Position numbers and translations under genes: made by a program. From assembly GCF_041438805.1 (NCBI RefSeq), contig NZ_CP109190.1:7750001-7814000 (forward strand): a DNA stretch of 64,000 nucleotides. Reading direction: 5' to 3'. A model generated the notes under the pieces. It searched no databases. It saw only the letters and a list, made by a program, of their open reading frames with translations, and was not told the DNA's origin. The stretch's first letter is position 1, and every line of letters begins with the position of its first letter. Of the stretch, positions 46,701 through 53,848 are shown one piece after another. Source of the stretch: Streptomyces sp. NBC_01707. GTDB lineage: Bacteria > Actinomycetota > Actinomycetes > Streptomycetales > Streptomycetaceae.

Positions 46701-47279
46701 GAAGGACGCGGCGGCGACCCGCTGCACCCGCTCCCAGGCGTCGGCAAGGTCGTCGACGGATCGACAGGCCGACATGCCGATACCGCCGCCACCACCGGTC
46801 GCCTTGAGCATCACGGGATAGCCGATGCGGTCGGCCGCCGCCACCGCCGACGGCAGATCGGGGAGCAGCCCGGTGCCGGGGGCGAGCGGTACGCCCGCGG
46901 CCTCGGCGGCCGCGCGAGCGGTGTGCTTCGCCCCGAACAGCTCCAACTGCTCGGCGGTCGGGCCGACGAAGACGATCCCCGCGTCCTCGCAGCGCCGGGC
47001 GAACCCGGCGTCCTCGGAGAGGAAGCCGTAGCCGGGGTGGATGGCCCCGGCCCCGGTGTCCTTGGCGGCCTTCAGGACCAGGTCGGCGTCGAGGTACGAC
47101 TCCTTGGCGGGCGCGGGCCCCAGGCGTACCGCCGTGTCGGCGAGGCGGACATGGGGCGCTGAGCGGTCGGGGTCCGAGAACACCGCGACCGTACGGAGAC
47201 CGAGCCGGCGCGCGGTGCGGATGATCCGTACCGCGATCTCGCCCCGGTTGGCCACCAGCAGTGTGTCGAAATTCGTCAT
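43755..47279 (-). CDS. Biotin-dependent urea/guanidine carboxylase
   Basis: 1,174 residues. Order: biotin carboxylase domain (LLVANRGEIAVRIIRTARR, GYGFLSEDAGFARRC, ATGGGGGIGM ATP loop, EVNTRLQVEHPVTEE), then the KipA- and KipI-like carboxyltransferase halves (about 450-1000), and a C-terminal biotinyl domain with EAMKM, biotin on Lys1135. Older annotation would be urea carboxylase. In operons containing two DUF1989 proteins, the homologous enzymes characterised by others carboxylate guanidine rather than urea, giving carboxyguanidine. The residue in the carboxyltransferase site that separates the two groups could not be located by eye. The start codon overlaps the DUF1989 gene stop (ATGA). 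Confidence 0.9.
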   Translation of the reverse strand: MTNFDTLLVANRGEIAVRIIRTARRLGLRTVAVFSDPDRSAPHVRLADTAVRLGPAPAKESYLDADLVLKAAKDTGAGAIHPGYGFLSEDAGFARRCEDAGIVFVGPTAEQLELFGAKHTARAAAEAAGVPLAPGTGLLPDLPSAVAAADRIGYPVMLKATGGGGGIGMSACRSVDDLADAWERVQRVAAASFSSAGVFLERLVEDARHVEVQVFGDGRGRVVTFGDRDCSLQRRNQKVLEEAPAPGLPPHVRKQLAASAQDLCGAVGYRSAGTVEFVYDAARAEAYFLEVNTRLQVEHPVTEEIYGVDLVEWMLRLAQGDTDVVREPDAPRGHAVEARVYAEDPTRDHRPGAGLLTRVAFPEGVRVDTWVETGTEVTTSYDPMLAKVVAHGTDRTEALARLDSALAATRIDGIETNVGLVRAALADDRVRTAAHSTATLATVGDPTPRIEVVSGGTLTTVQDWPGRTGYWQVGVPPSGPMDDLSFRLGNTALGNDAGAPGLECTLQGPALRFTHPTTVCVTGAPAPVSVDGEPVALWEPFTVPAGSTLAVGAPDGHGLRTYVLFAGGGLDVPDFLGSAATFTLGGFGGHGGRALRTGDVLHGGAVRTPGAAVPDAERPHIGGSWHIGAAEGPHAAPEFFTEEDIHDFYAADWKVHFNSARTGVRLVGPKPRWARTDGGEAGLHPSNIHDTPYSVGAVDYTGDMPVLLGPDGPSLGGFVCPATVVTGERWKLGQLRPGDTVRFTPVTITGERRPDIVDGGILYRSDDVTYRRSGDDNVLVEYGPMQLDLALRMRVHALMEALTAAAVPGITGLTPGIRSLQIQTDPELLPQHRLLALLHATEAALPPTDALTVPSRTVHLPLSWDDPATREAIARYMAGVRDDAPWCPWNIEFIRRVNGLDSVDDVYRTVFDAEYLVLGLGDVYLGAPVATPLDPRHRLVTTKYNPARTWTAENSVGIGGAYLCIYGMEGPGGYQFVGRTTQVWSGWQQRGAFQPGSPWLLRFFDRIKWYPVEADELLELRADIASGRFVPRIEEGEFSLARYERFLADDADSIAGFRTRQGAAFAAERDAWEAAGEFARAEAATEPAPPAAEVTVPPGGRLVEAEFAASVWQLNVAAGDTVTAGQPLLALEAMKMESRVHAPADGVVVEILTRPGAQVEPGSALLVLAPPPTN

Positions 47280-47911
47280 GGGGTGGCCTCGCCGATGGTG
47301 GCTTCGACGGCCGTGGGGTCGAAGCCGTTGCAGGGGTTGTTGATCTGGGGGCAGTTGGAGACCAGGACCAGGACGTCCCGTTCGGCGCGCAGGGTGACCC
47401 GCAGACCGGGGGCGGAGATGCCGTCGACGATGCCCAGCGTGCCGTCCATCTCCACGGGGACGTTCATGTACCAGTTGATGTTGGAGACCAGATCGCGCTT
47501 GCCGAGTCCGTGCCGGGCGCCCTCCGCGAGGAAGTTGTCCACACAGGCGTGCTGCGACCAGGTGTGGTGCCCGTAGCGCAGGGTGTTGGACTCCTTCGAG
47601 CAGGCGCCGCCGACCGTGTCGTGGCGGCCGCAGGTGTCCTCGGTGACCGTCATCAGCGGGGTGTGCTCGTTGGACAGCAGCACGCTGCCGGTGGTGAGGA
47701 AGATGTTGCCCTGCGCGTGGACGGTGTCCGGGGCGCTGTAGCGGACGGTGGTGTCCTGGGCGTCGTACACCAGGAAGTCCACGGCCTGGTTGCCGTGGAG
47801 ATCGGTCAGGGTGAGCTGTTCGCCGGCGCGCACGACGGCGGACCAGGCGGCCTGCGCGGGGATCACGTCCGAGCTGCGGACGGTGCTGGTGACAGTGGTG
47901 GCGACGGTCAT
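47276..47911 (-). CDS. DUF1989 protein, putative carboxyguanidine deiminase subunit (UAAP2 type)
   Basis: 211 residues. DUF1989 pattern: LTDLHGNQAVDFLVYDA, APDTVHAQGNIFLTTGSVLLSN, CGRHDTVGGACS, HHTWSQHACVDNFLAEGA, NINWYMNVPVEMDG and VLVLVSNCPQINNPCNGFDPT. The cysteines and histidine in DTCGRHD and NCPQINNPCNG suggest a metal site. Known from work on other bacteria: the two DUF1989 'urea amidolyase associated proteins' form a heteromeric deiminase acting on carboxyguanidine to give allophanate. Both ends overlap neighbours by ATGA junctions, implying stoichiometric co-translation with its partner and the carboxylase. Confidence 0.88.
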   Translation of the reverse strand: MTVATTVTSTVRSSDVIPAQAAWSAVVRAGEQLTLTDLHGNQAVDFLVYDAQDTTVRYSAPDTVHAQGNIFLTTGSVLLSNEHTPLMTVTEDTCGRHDTVGGACSKESNTLRYGHHTWSQHACVDNFLAEGARHGLGKRDLVSNINWYMNVPVEMDGTLGIVDGISAPGLRVTLRAERDVLVLVSNCPQINNPCNGFDPTAVEATIGEATP

Positions 47912-48726
47912 GCGAGCCCCCTGGCGGTGAGGAAGTCGAGCGTGTTGAGGAAGGCGCGGCGACCCTCCGGTGTGGCGTCCCAGAGCTGGTCCCCGGGCGC
48001 GGTCGGACGGGCGCGCCAGGCCAGCACCTCCAGCGGGGTGCAGACGTAGTCGGGGCGCGGGTCCAGCGGATGCGGGACGTTGGCGATGAGCACGGTCAGG
48101 TCCTGCTCGGCGCGGAGTGTCACCGACGCGCCGGGTCCGGCGGAGCCGGTGAAGTCCAGGGCGCCGTCCGCACGTACCTCGACACCCTGGAAGAAGGAGA
48201 GCGACGGTGGCAGATCGCGCGGCCCGAGCCCGTTCTTCGCGGCAGCGAGCTTCAGCAGTTCCCGGCCGGCCGGGGACGGCGACTGCGGGGAGCCGTCCCC
48301 GTACCGCTCGGTGTTGCGTACGAGGGTCGACGTGCCGCACAGGGCGTCGTGCCGGCCCGAGCCGTCGGCGACCACGGCGGCGAGGACCCGCCCCTGGTCG
48401 GAGAGGAGCAGCCGGTCGGCGCCGAGGTAGGCGTTCCACTGGACCTTGACGGTGTCCGCGGTGTTGAGCCGCTCCCAGGGGCGCCCGTCCACGTACAGCA
48501 GCAGATGGGCGCAGGCGTCTCCCGCGAGATCGGTGAGCCGGAGCTCGGTGCCGCGGGCGAGCACCCGGTGGGTGTAGTTGCCCCCTGCCACGGTCTCGGC
48601 CCAGACCGGCGTGCCGGGGACGGCCGCGGGCCAGTCGCTCGCGGGTACCACCGGCATGGTTTCGGTACGGGTGCCGTGCTGGGCGCGGGCGTGGTCCCGG
48701 GCTCCGTGTGTCGTCGCTGTCGCCAT
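47908..48726 (-). CDS. DUF1989 protein, putative carboxyguanidine deiminase subunit (UAAP1 type)
   Basis: 272 residues. Same DUF1989 fold as the next gene, with a ~45-residue N-terminal extension. Shared pattern: LRLTDLAGDACAHLLLYVDG, NTADTVKVQWNAYLGADRLLLS, SGRHDALCGTSTL, DLPPSLSFFQGVEVRADG and VLIANVPHPLDPRPDYVCTPLEV. The chosen ATG has GGAGGGTCC upstream; a longer frame 22 codons earlier runs into the operator repeats. First gene of the operon; its promoter region contains the TetR-type palindrome and three repeats of its half-site. Probable partner of the downstream DUF1989 protein in carboxyguanidine deimination. Confidence 0.87.
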   Translation of the reverse strand: MATATTHGARDHARAQHGTRTETMPVVPASDWPAAVPGTPVWAETVAGGNYTHRVLARGTELRLTDLAGDACAHLLLYVDGRPWERLNTADTVKVQWNAYLGADRLLLSDQGRVLAAVVADGSGRHDALCGTSTLVRNTERYGDGSPQSPSPAGRELLKLAAAKNGLGPRDLPPSLSFFQGVEVRADGALDFTGSAGPGASVTLRAEQDLTVLIANVPHPLDPRPDYVCTPLEVLAWRARPTAPGDQLWDATPEGRRAFLNTLDFLTARGLA

Positions 48727-48765
48727 GGCTGGACCCTCCGGCTCGACGTGCCTGTCGATCGCGCG

Positions 48766-48825
48766 CTTCTGTCGCGCACCTCCGTGGTGCATTTCCGTCG
48801 CGCATTTCTGTCGCGTGACAGAAAT
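48766..48825. promoter_or_regulatory. Operator cluster between the carboxylase operon and tetR
   Basis: A 22-bp palindrome at 48804-48825 has 9-bp arms ATTTCTGTC / GACAGAAAT around GCGT. Two further half-site copies of the form TTCYGTCGCGC lie to the left, starting at 48767 and 48792, towards the operon start. Almost the same palindrome occurs at 54742-54763, so this is taken as the binding site of the divergent TetR regulator. Confidence 0.75.
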
Positions 48826-48924
48826 TAGGACGCGGGCGAGTCGGGGCCATTGCCCGTCCGTTGCACGGGAGTTACCGAGTGCTCACCAAGATCGGGGCGG
48901 ACGCGGATGTGCGACGATCGGCCC

Positions 48925-49557
48925 ATGTCCACCACCGGGAGACGGGTCGGCCGGCCGCGCGCCCAGCAACGCGCGGACAGCGGACTGTCCGCGCGCGAAG
49001 AACTGCTGACCGCCGCCGCCGGGCTGTTCACCACCCGCGGGTACGCCGCGACCACCACGCGGGCCGTCGCGGAACGGGCCGGTATGCGGCAGGCGACGAT
49101 GTACCACTACGTCGCGGGCAAGGAGGACCTCCTGGCGGAGCTCCTGGAATCCACGGTGACCCCGTCGTTGGCGCTGGCCAGGAAGCTGCTCGCCGATGAT
49201 GCGACGGCCGCCGAGGACCGGCTGCGGGAGCTCTGTCGCTCCGACGTGGCGCTGCTGTGCGGCGGGCCGTACAACCTGGGTGCGCTGTACGTGCTGCCCG
49301 AGGTGCGGGCCGAGCGGTTCGCCGGCTTCCACCGGGTGCGGGACGAGCTGAAGGAGGCGTACGGGACGCTGCTGGCGGCGACCCGTGCGGGGGCGGCGCT
49401 GGACGAGGGGGAGCTGGCGCTCCGTACCGATCTGGTCTTCGGGCTCATCGAGGGCGTGATCCTGGTCCGCCGCTCGGGGCCGGAACGGCCGGTGGCCGCG
49501 TTCGCGGCGGCGACGGCGGATGCGGCATTGAGAATTGTGGGGGCGCGGCCCGACTGA
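48925..49557 (+). CDS. TetR-family regulator, probable controller of the two nitrogen operons
   Basis: 210 residues. The N-terminal helix-turn-helix is AREELLTAAAGLFTTRGYAATTTRAVAERAGMRQATMYHYV; the recognition part AERAGMRQATMYHYVAGKED is typical TetR. The C-terminal ligand domain resembles TetR_C groups with LCRSDVALLCGGPYNLGALYVLP. Divergent from the DUF1989/carboxylase operon with ~200 nt between them, holding a 22-bp palindrome. The ATG gives a standard-length N-terminus; an ATG six codons earlier is an alternative. Known for TetR proteins: local repression relieved by a substrate. The ligand here could be guanidine, carboxyguanidine, allophanate or an imported precursor. Confidence 0.88.
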   Translation: MSTTGRRVGRPRAQQRADSGLSAREELLTAAAGLFTTRGYAATTTRAVAERAGMRQATMYHYVAGKEDLLAELLESTVTPSLALARKLLADDATAAEDRLRELCRSDVALLCGGPYNLGALYVLPEVRAERFAGFHRVRDELKEAYGTLLAATRAGAALDEGELALRTDLVFGLIEGVILVRRSGPERPVAAFAAATADAALRIVGARPD

Positions 49558-49710
49558 CGGCCTGGCTGCCCGGCCAGGGTGGTGTGCCTTCGGGGCCGGA
49601 CCGTGCCTCGGTCGGCCGGGTGCCCGGCCGGTATGGGCCGTGCGGACGGGGCATGCCTGGGCCGGCCCGCTCGGTGCGGACCGGCCGGCGGCTTTCCGTC
49701 CTCCGTTCGT

Positions 49711-49730
49711 CCCGGCGGCGATCCGCCGGG
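49711..49730 (-). terminator. Hairpin downstream of the SPW gene
   Basis: A perfect 8-bp stem CCCGGCGG/CCGCCGGG with a 4-nt loop, eight nt beyond the SPW stop on the minus strand. Confidence 0.5.
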
Positions 49731-49737
49731 CAGGTTG

Positions 49738-50175
49738 TCAGGTCCGACTGTTCTTCATCGAGGCACCGACGCAGACCAGCCCGAGCAGCAGCGCCAGACC
49801 GCCGATGATGACGTTGTTGATGATGACGCCCATGTCAGGGCTGCTGCCGACGATCCACGGCGACACGATCATCCAGATGCCCATGGCGCAGATGGCCCAG
49901 CTCAGGCCGTACATCCGGGCCGGCATCACGGTGAACCCGAGTCCCAGCACCGCGATCGCGATTCCCATGATCAGGTTGTGCTGCACGAGTGTGGGCTGGC
50001 TCGCGGTGAAGTGGAGCACCCAGGGCGAGATGGCGCAGTAGAGGCCGACGAGGAACACCGGTCCGTCCACGAGTGCCACATCGCGACCACCGAGCATGCG
50101 GGCATAGCGTTCCCGCATTTCGGAAACATCCGGGTGACTGGTTATGTCAGCGCGGGTGTGCGAGACGTTGGACAT
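49738..50175 (-). CDS. SPW-repeat membrane protein
   Basis: 145 residues with four membrane helices. Two SPW repeats are visible: AISPWVLHFTAS and IVSPWIVGSSPDMGVIINNVI, each followed by an Asn-rich turn and a helix. The N-terminal 40 residues are charged and cytoplasmic (DVSEMRERYARMLGGRDVALVDG). SPW proteins are common in Streptomyces and related bacteria; their function is unknown. It is a monocistronic minus-strand gene lying between tetR and the ADP-ribosylglycohydrolase gene; its own ~115-nt upstream region separates it from that operon. Confidence 0.88.
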   Translation of the reverse strand: MSNVSHTRADITSHPDVSEMRERYARMLGGRDVALVDGPVFLVGLYCAISPWVLHFTASQPTLVQHNLIMGIAIAVLGLGFTVMPARMYGLSWAICAMGIWMIVSPWIVGSSPDMGVIINNVIIGGLALLLGLVCVGASMKNSRT

Positions 50176-50291
50176 GAGAGTCGTCTCCTTCGATCCTGCA
50201 GGCCCGACCGCGGAGGGTGAGGGTGAAGTGCGGTAGGCGCCTCTTCACACCATTCTGCGCTTATCTGGGCCTTATGTGCATGTTTCGTCCC

Positions 50292-51251
50292 TTAGGAACT
50301 GTGCGAATCCAGGCTTCGGGCCAGCGACGTCAGCTGTTCCGTTCGCAGGACCCGGCCCCCGAACCCCGGCAGGGGGACATGTAGCGGCTCCGTCCAGCGC
50401 GACGGGATCGCATCCCTCCCGTGCACCGCCCCGGCCAGGCCGCCGGTGACGGCCGCGACCGTGTCGGTGTCCCCGCCCACGTCGATGGCGGCCGCCAGCG
50501 CGGCCTCGAAGGTACGTGTCGTGCGCAGCGCCCAGACCGCGGTGCCCAGGCACGGCCACACCGCGCCGTTGAACTCCGTCGCCAGGCCGGGGTGCCAGCC
50601 GGGGGCGAGGACCGTCGCCCAGCGTTCGCGCTGGTCGTCGTGGACGGCGGCCAGGGCGCCGGGGACGGCGGTGAGCGGGTCGTCGCCGTTCAGTGCCACC
50701 CGGATCAGGTCATGGAGGACGGCGGTGCCCTCCCAGGCGGCCCGGTCGCCGTGCGTCAGTGCCGCGATCCGGCGGGCGGCGTCCATCGTTGCGGCCCGCG
50801 CCGCCGGTTCCGGGCCGTCGGCCCGCGCGAAGTACACGGCGGAGGTCGCCGCCCGCATCAGCGAACCGTTGCCTGCCGCACGCCCCTCGACCTGGAAGTG
50901 GAGTGCGGCGGCCACGTCCCAGGGATCGCCGCTCGTCAGGACGGACTCGGTCTGCAGACCGATGTCCTTCGGCTCGCCCGCCGCCCACCGCCGGAACCTG
51001 CCGAACATGTCGGCGAGGTCGAGCCCGCCCCGCTCCAGCAGGGACTCACCGACCAGAACTGCCATCTGGGTGTCGTCCGTCGCCTCGCCCGGATCCCAGC
51101 CGCCGCCCCCGCACATCGCTCCGGCACCCTGGGGGAACCGGGTCGTGTACACACCCGCAGGACCGAACTCGAACGGCGCCCCGAGCGCGTCCCCGACCGC
51201 CGATCCGACGACGGCGCCCACCACCCGGTCCTGCCTGCTGCCCTGGTCCAT
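50292..51251 (-). CDS. ADP-ribosylglycohydrolase (ARH/DraG family)
   Basis: 319 residues. Dinuclear Mg2+ site motifs are present: GSAVGDALGAPFE near the start, TDDTQM (58-63) and DVGGDTDTVAAV at about 258-269. These enzymes remove ADP-ribose, classically from arginine guanidinium groups (ARH1, DraG), although other members act on Ser or thymine. The ATG lies only four nt after the APC permease stop, making it the last gene of the satellite operon and translationally coupled. Its presence in an operon that seems dedicated to guanidino-nitrogen is striking, since the classic ADP-ribose acceptor is a guanidino group. No ribosome site of its own is clear. Confidence 0.9.
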   Translation of the reverse strand: MDQGSRQDRVVGAVVGSAVGDALGAPFEFGPAGVYTTRFPQGAGAMCGGGGWDPGEATDDTQMAVLVGESLLERGGLDLADMFGRFRRWAAGEPKDIGLQTESVLTSGDPWDVAAALHFQVEGRAAGNGSLMRAATSAVYFARADGPEPAARAATMDAARRIAALTHGDRAAWEGTAVLHDLIRVALNGDDPLTAVPGALAAVHDDQRERWATVLAPGWHPGLATEFNGAVWPCLGTAVWALRTTRTFEAALAAAIDVGGDTDTVAAVTGGLAGAVHGRDAIPSRWTEPLHVPLPGFGGRVLRTEQLTSLARSLDSHSS

Positions 51252-51255
51252 GGAG

Positions 51256-52785
51256 TCAGCCTAGGGAGACCGACCTGCTCCGGTACACCTGATATGCCGC
51301 GCCCAGCAGGACCGTCGCGGCAAGGAACAGGACCGTGAACCACTGGAAGTACCAGTGCCCGCCGGCCGGGTCGTACACCGCGGCCCGCGGCCAGGCCAGA
51401 TTGACGGTCATCACCAGCCCGTACAGCAGCGCGAGCGTGTTGACGGCAAGGCCCCAGCGGCCCAGCGAGAACAGCGGTCGGCCCGTCTCGTCCACGGCGT
51501 CCGTCCGGGCGGCGAACGTACCGCGCAGCCGGCGGACCAGCAGGGGACCCGTCACCATCGAGTACGCGAGGTACAGCATCACTATGCAGGTGGTGCCGAT
51601 CGCCAGGAACGCCTCGGGTGACGCGAAGTTGAGCAGCAGCAGGACTGCCGCGAGGACGCCTACGACGACGGCCGGGGCGGTCGGCATACCGGTACGCGCG
51701 TTGACTTTCGACAGCAGGGCGGAGCACGGCAGCCGGCCGTCACGGGCCATCGAGAACAGCATCCGGCAGGCCGCCGTCTGCACGGCGAGGGTCGCCACGG
51801 CGATGGCGATCACCACGTCGACCAGGAGCACCCGGCCGACTCCGTCGCCGAGACTGCTGGTCAGCACGTAACTCATGCCGTCGACCGCGAGATGACCGTC
51901 GGTCAGGCTGGGCGCCGCCAGCAGCCCGCCCAGCACCAGCAGTCCGCCGAGCAGACCGGCCGCGCCCAGGGCGGACAGGATGGTGCGAGGCGCGGTACGG
52001 CGTGGGTCGCGGGTCTCCTCGCTCATCTCGCCCGCGCTGTCGAAGCCGATCATGACGTACGCGGCCGTGAACGAACCCACGAGGAGTGCGCCGAACACCC
52101 CCGTCCCGGCGCCACCGGTATGGAAGGTGACGGACGGAGTGCGTTCCGAGTGGGTGAGGAGCAGCACGACGATCAGCGCCGCGCCGATGATCTCGGCGGT
52201 CACACCGACCCGGTTGACGATCGACATCACGCGGTTGTCGACGATGTTCACGAGTGTGGTGAGGACCAGCAGGATGGTGCCGAGCAGCGCCGCGTTGGTG
52301 GCACCCGTCGGGGACAACGGCGCCGGGTCGCCGCCGATCAGCTGGAACCCCGACCAGATGGGCGGCATCACCATCTGCAGGGCCAGCGCGGCCGCGGCGA
52401 CCACCACGATCTGGCCGATGACCATGATCCAGCCCGCGAACCAGCCGAAGGTCAGGTTGGAAAGCCGCGACGACCACTGATAGATCGCACCGGATATCGG
52501 GTAGCGGGCGGCGAGTTCGGCGAAGCAGGCGGCGACCAGCAGCTGGCCGATCAGCACCGCGGGCCACGCCCAGAAGAAGACCGGGCCGCCGAAGGAGTAG
52601 CCGACGGCGAAGAACTGGAAGACCGTCGTCAGCACCGAGATGAACGAGAAGCCCGCGGCGAACGAGGCGTAGCGGCCGAGGCTGCGGTGGAGCTCCTGGC
52701 GGTAGCCGAACTCCTGCAGGGGGGAGGCGGATTCGGCGGGGACGGGGGGATCGGGGAGTACGTCGGTGGGCGCGGTGACGGACAT
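51256..52785 (-). CDS. APC-superfamily amino acid/polyamine permease
   Basis: 509 residues with twelve membrane segments. Amino acid-polyamine-organocation features: FSFISVLTTVFQFFAVGYSFGGPVFFWAWP, FAELAARYPISGAIYQWSSRLS, GFDSAGEMSEETRDPRRTAPRTI (the APC 'EE..NP' loop) and FSMARDGRLPCSALLSKV. It belongs to the group containing GABA/choline/amino acid permeases. Inside the satellite operon it follows the 2OG/Fe(II) oxygenase gene by 43 nt and precedes the ADP-ribosylglycohydrolase gene by four. Inference: imports the substrate of the oxygenase, perhaps a cationic guanidino compound such as arginine or homoarginine. Confidence 0.92.
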   Translation of the reverse strand: MSVTAPTDVLPDPPVPAESASPLQEFGYRQELHRSLGRYASFAAGFSFISVLTTVFQFFAVGYSFGGPVFFWAWPAVLIGQLLVAACFAELAARYPISGAIYQWSSRLSNLTFGWFAGWIMVIGQIVVVAAAALALQMVMPPIWSGFQLIGGDPAPLSPTGATNAALLGTILLVLTTLVNIVDNRVMSIVNRVGVTAEIIGAALIVVLLLTHSERTPSVTFHTGGAGTGVFGALLVGSFTAAYVMIGFDSAGEMSEETRDPRRTAPRTILSALGAAGLLGGLLVLGGLLAAPSLTDGHLAVDGMSYVLTSSLGDGVGRVLLVDVVIAIAVATLAVQTAACRMLFSMARDGRLPCSALLSKVNARTGMPTAPAVVVGVLAAVLLLLNFASPEAFLAIGTTCIVMLYLAYSMVTGPLLVRRLRGTFAARTDAVDETGRPLFSLGRWGLAVNTLALLYGLVMTVNLAWPRAAVYDPAGGHWYFQWFTVLFLAATVLLGAAYQVYRSRSVSLG

Positions 52786-52828
52786 GGCAGCACCTGCTCT
52801 CAGGGACGGGGAGGGGAAGGGAGGGAGT

Positions 52829-53848
52829 TCAGGAACGAGGGGTGTGGCGTGCTTCCTGGCCGAACGAGGAGAGGGGGAGGGCGCCCGGGGGCAGCGTCGT
52901 CCCGCCGTCGGCCAGCCGGCGCCCGAGATAGCGGAAGGTCTGGACGGTCTGCGCGTAGAGGTGTTCGCCGGCGACGACGCCGGGGCGCGCGGGCCGGCCG
53001 GGACCGGTGAAGGCGGGTAGCGGGGTGATGCGGGTGTCGTGGTCGACGGTGCAGAACAGCGGGAAGGAGTAGCGCTCCTCGGTGACCTTGCGGACCCGGT
53101 GGGAGGTGGCGGTGAACTCGCCGTTGGTCCAGAGCTCCAGCAGATCCCCGGTGTTGACGACGAAGCAGTCGTCGAGCGGCGGTGCGTCGATCCACTCCCC
53201 GGCGCCGTTCATCACCTCCAGACCGGGGGCGGTGGGGCGCAGCAGGGTGAAGCACTCGTAGTCGGTGTGGGCGCCGATGCCGGGGCGGTCCTCCGCCGTC
53301 GGGTCGTACGGGTAGTGGATCAGCCGGAGCTGGCTGGTAGGCCGGGTGAGATACGGGGTGAACGCGTCCCGGGGCAGGCCGAGCGCCTCGGCGAAACCCC
53401 CGAACAGGGTGTGGCCCAGGGCGAGGACGGCGTCGTACCAGGCGGTGACCGGCTCACGGAACCCGGACAGCGCCGGCCACTGGTTGGGGCCGAGCAACGG
53501 ACCGGTGGTGTCGGGGAGTTCGAGGGAGAGGTCGAAGGCTTCCTTGCGGTCGGCGGTGGCGCCGGCGAAGACTTCCTCGCCCTCGGGGACGTAACCGCGA
53601 TGGTTGGACGACTTCCCGATCCAGCAGGCCATCTTCTCCTCGACGGGCTGGGCGAAGAACGCCTTCGCGGCAGCGAGCAGCCGGTCGAACAGCGCGGGGT
53701 CGATTCCGTGGCCCGAGAGGTAGAGGAAGCCGGTCTCGCGGGCGGCGCGCCCCAACTGGGCTACGACGCGGGCGCGTTCTTCAGGGTGGCCGGTGCGCAG
53801 GGCCGTGATGTCCACGACCGGGAGATCGGTGAAGGAGGTCGGGGACAT
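52829..53848 (-). CDS. Isopenicillin-N-synthase-like 2-oxoglutarate/Fe(II)-dependent oxygenase
   Basis: 339 residues. DIOX_N part (LPVVDITALRTG, ETGFLYLSGHGIDPALFDRLL) and the 2OG-Fe(II) jelly roll. Iron ligands are His194 and Asp196 (GIGAHTDYECFTLL) and His250 (TATSHRVRK). The 2OG-binding RxS is Arg259-x-Ser261 (ERYSFPLF). The overall pattern (SSNHRGYVPEGEE, RLIHYPYDP, NTGDLLELWTNGEFTATSH) resembles bacterial relatives of ethylene-forming enzyme and plant 2-ODD-C23 enzymes that hydroxylate arginine or homoarginine and release guanidine. There is no beta-lactam gene nearby, so penicillin-type chemistry is unlikely. Its start overlaps the previous stop by one base (TGATG). Confidence 0.88.
   Translation of the reverse strand: MSPTSFTDLPVVDITALRTGHPEERARVVAQLGRAARETGFLYLSGHGIDPALFDRLLAAAKAFFAQPVEEKMACWIGKSSNHRGYVPEGEEVFAGATADRKEAFDLSLELPDTTGPLLGPNQWPALSGFREPVTAWYDAVLALGHTLFGGFAEALGLPRDAFTPYLTRPTSQLRLIHYPYDPTAEDRPGIGAHTDYECFTLLRPTAPGLEVMNGAGEWIDAPPLDDCFVVNTGDLLELWTNGEFTATSHRVRKVTEERYSFPLFCTVDHDTRITPLPAFTGPGRPARPGVVAGEHLYAQTVQTFRYLGRRLADGGTTLPPGALPLSSFGQEARHTPRS

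Noticed and set aside
48727..48924. Guanidine (ykkC-type) riboswitch before the DUF1989 operon
   Set aside because: No ACGR-loop hairpin pair or conserved ykkC core was seen; the region is explained by the palindrome and its repeats.
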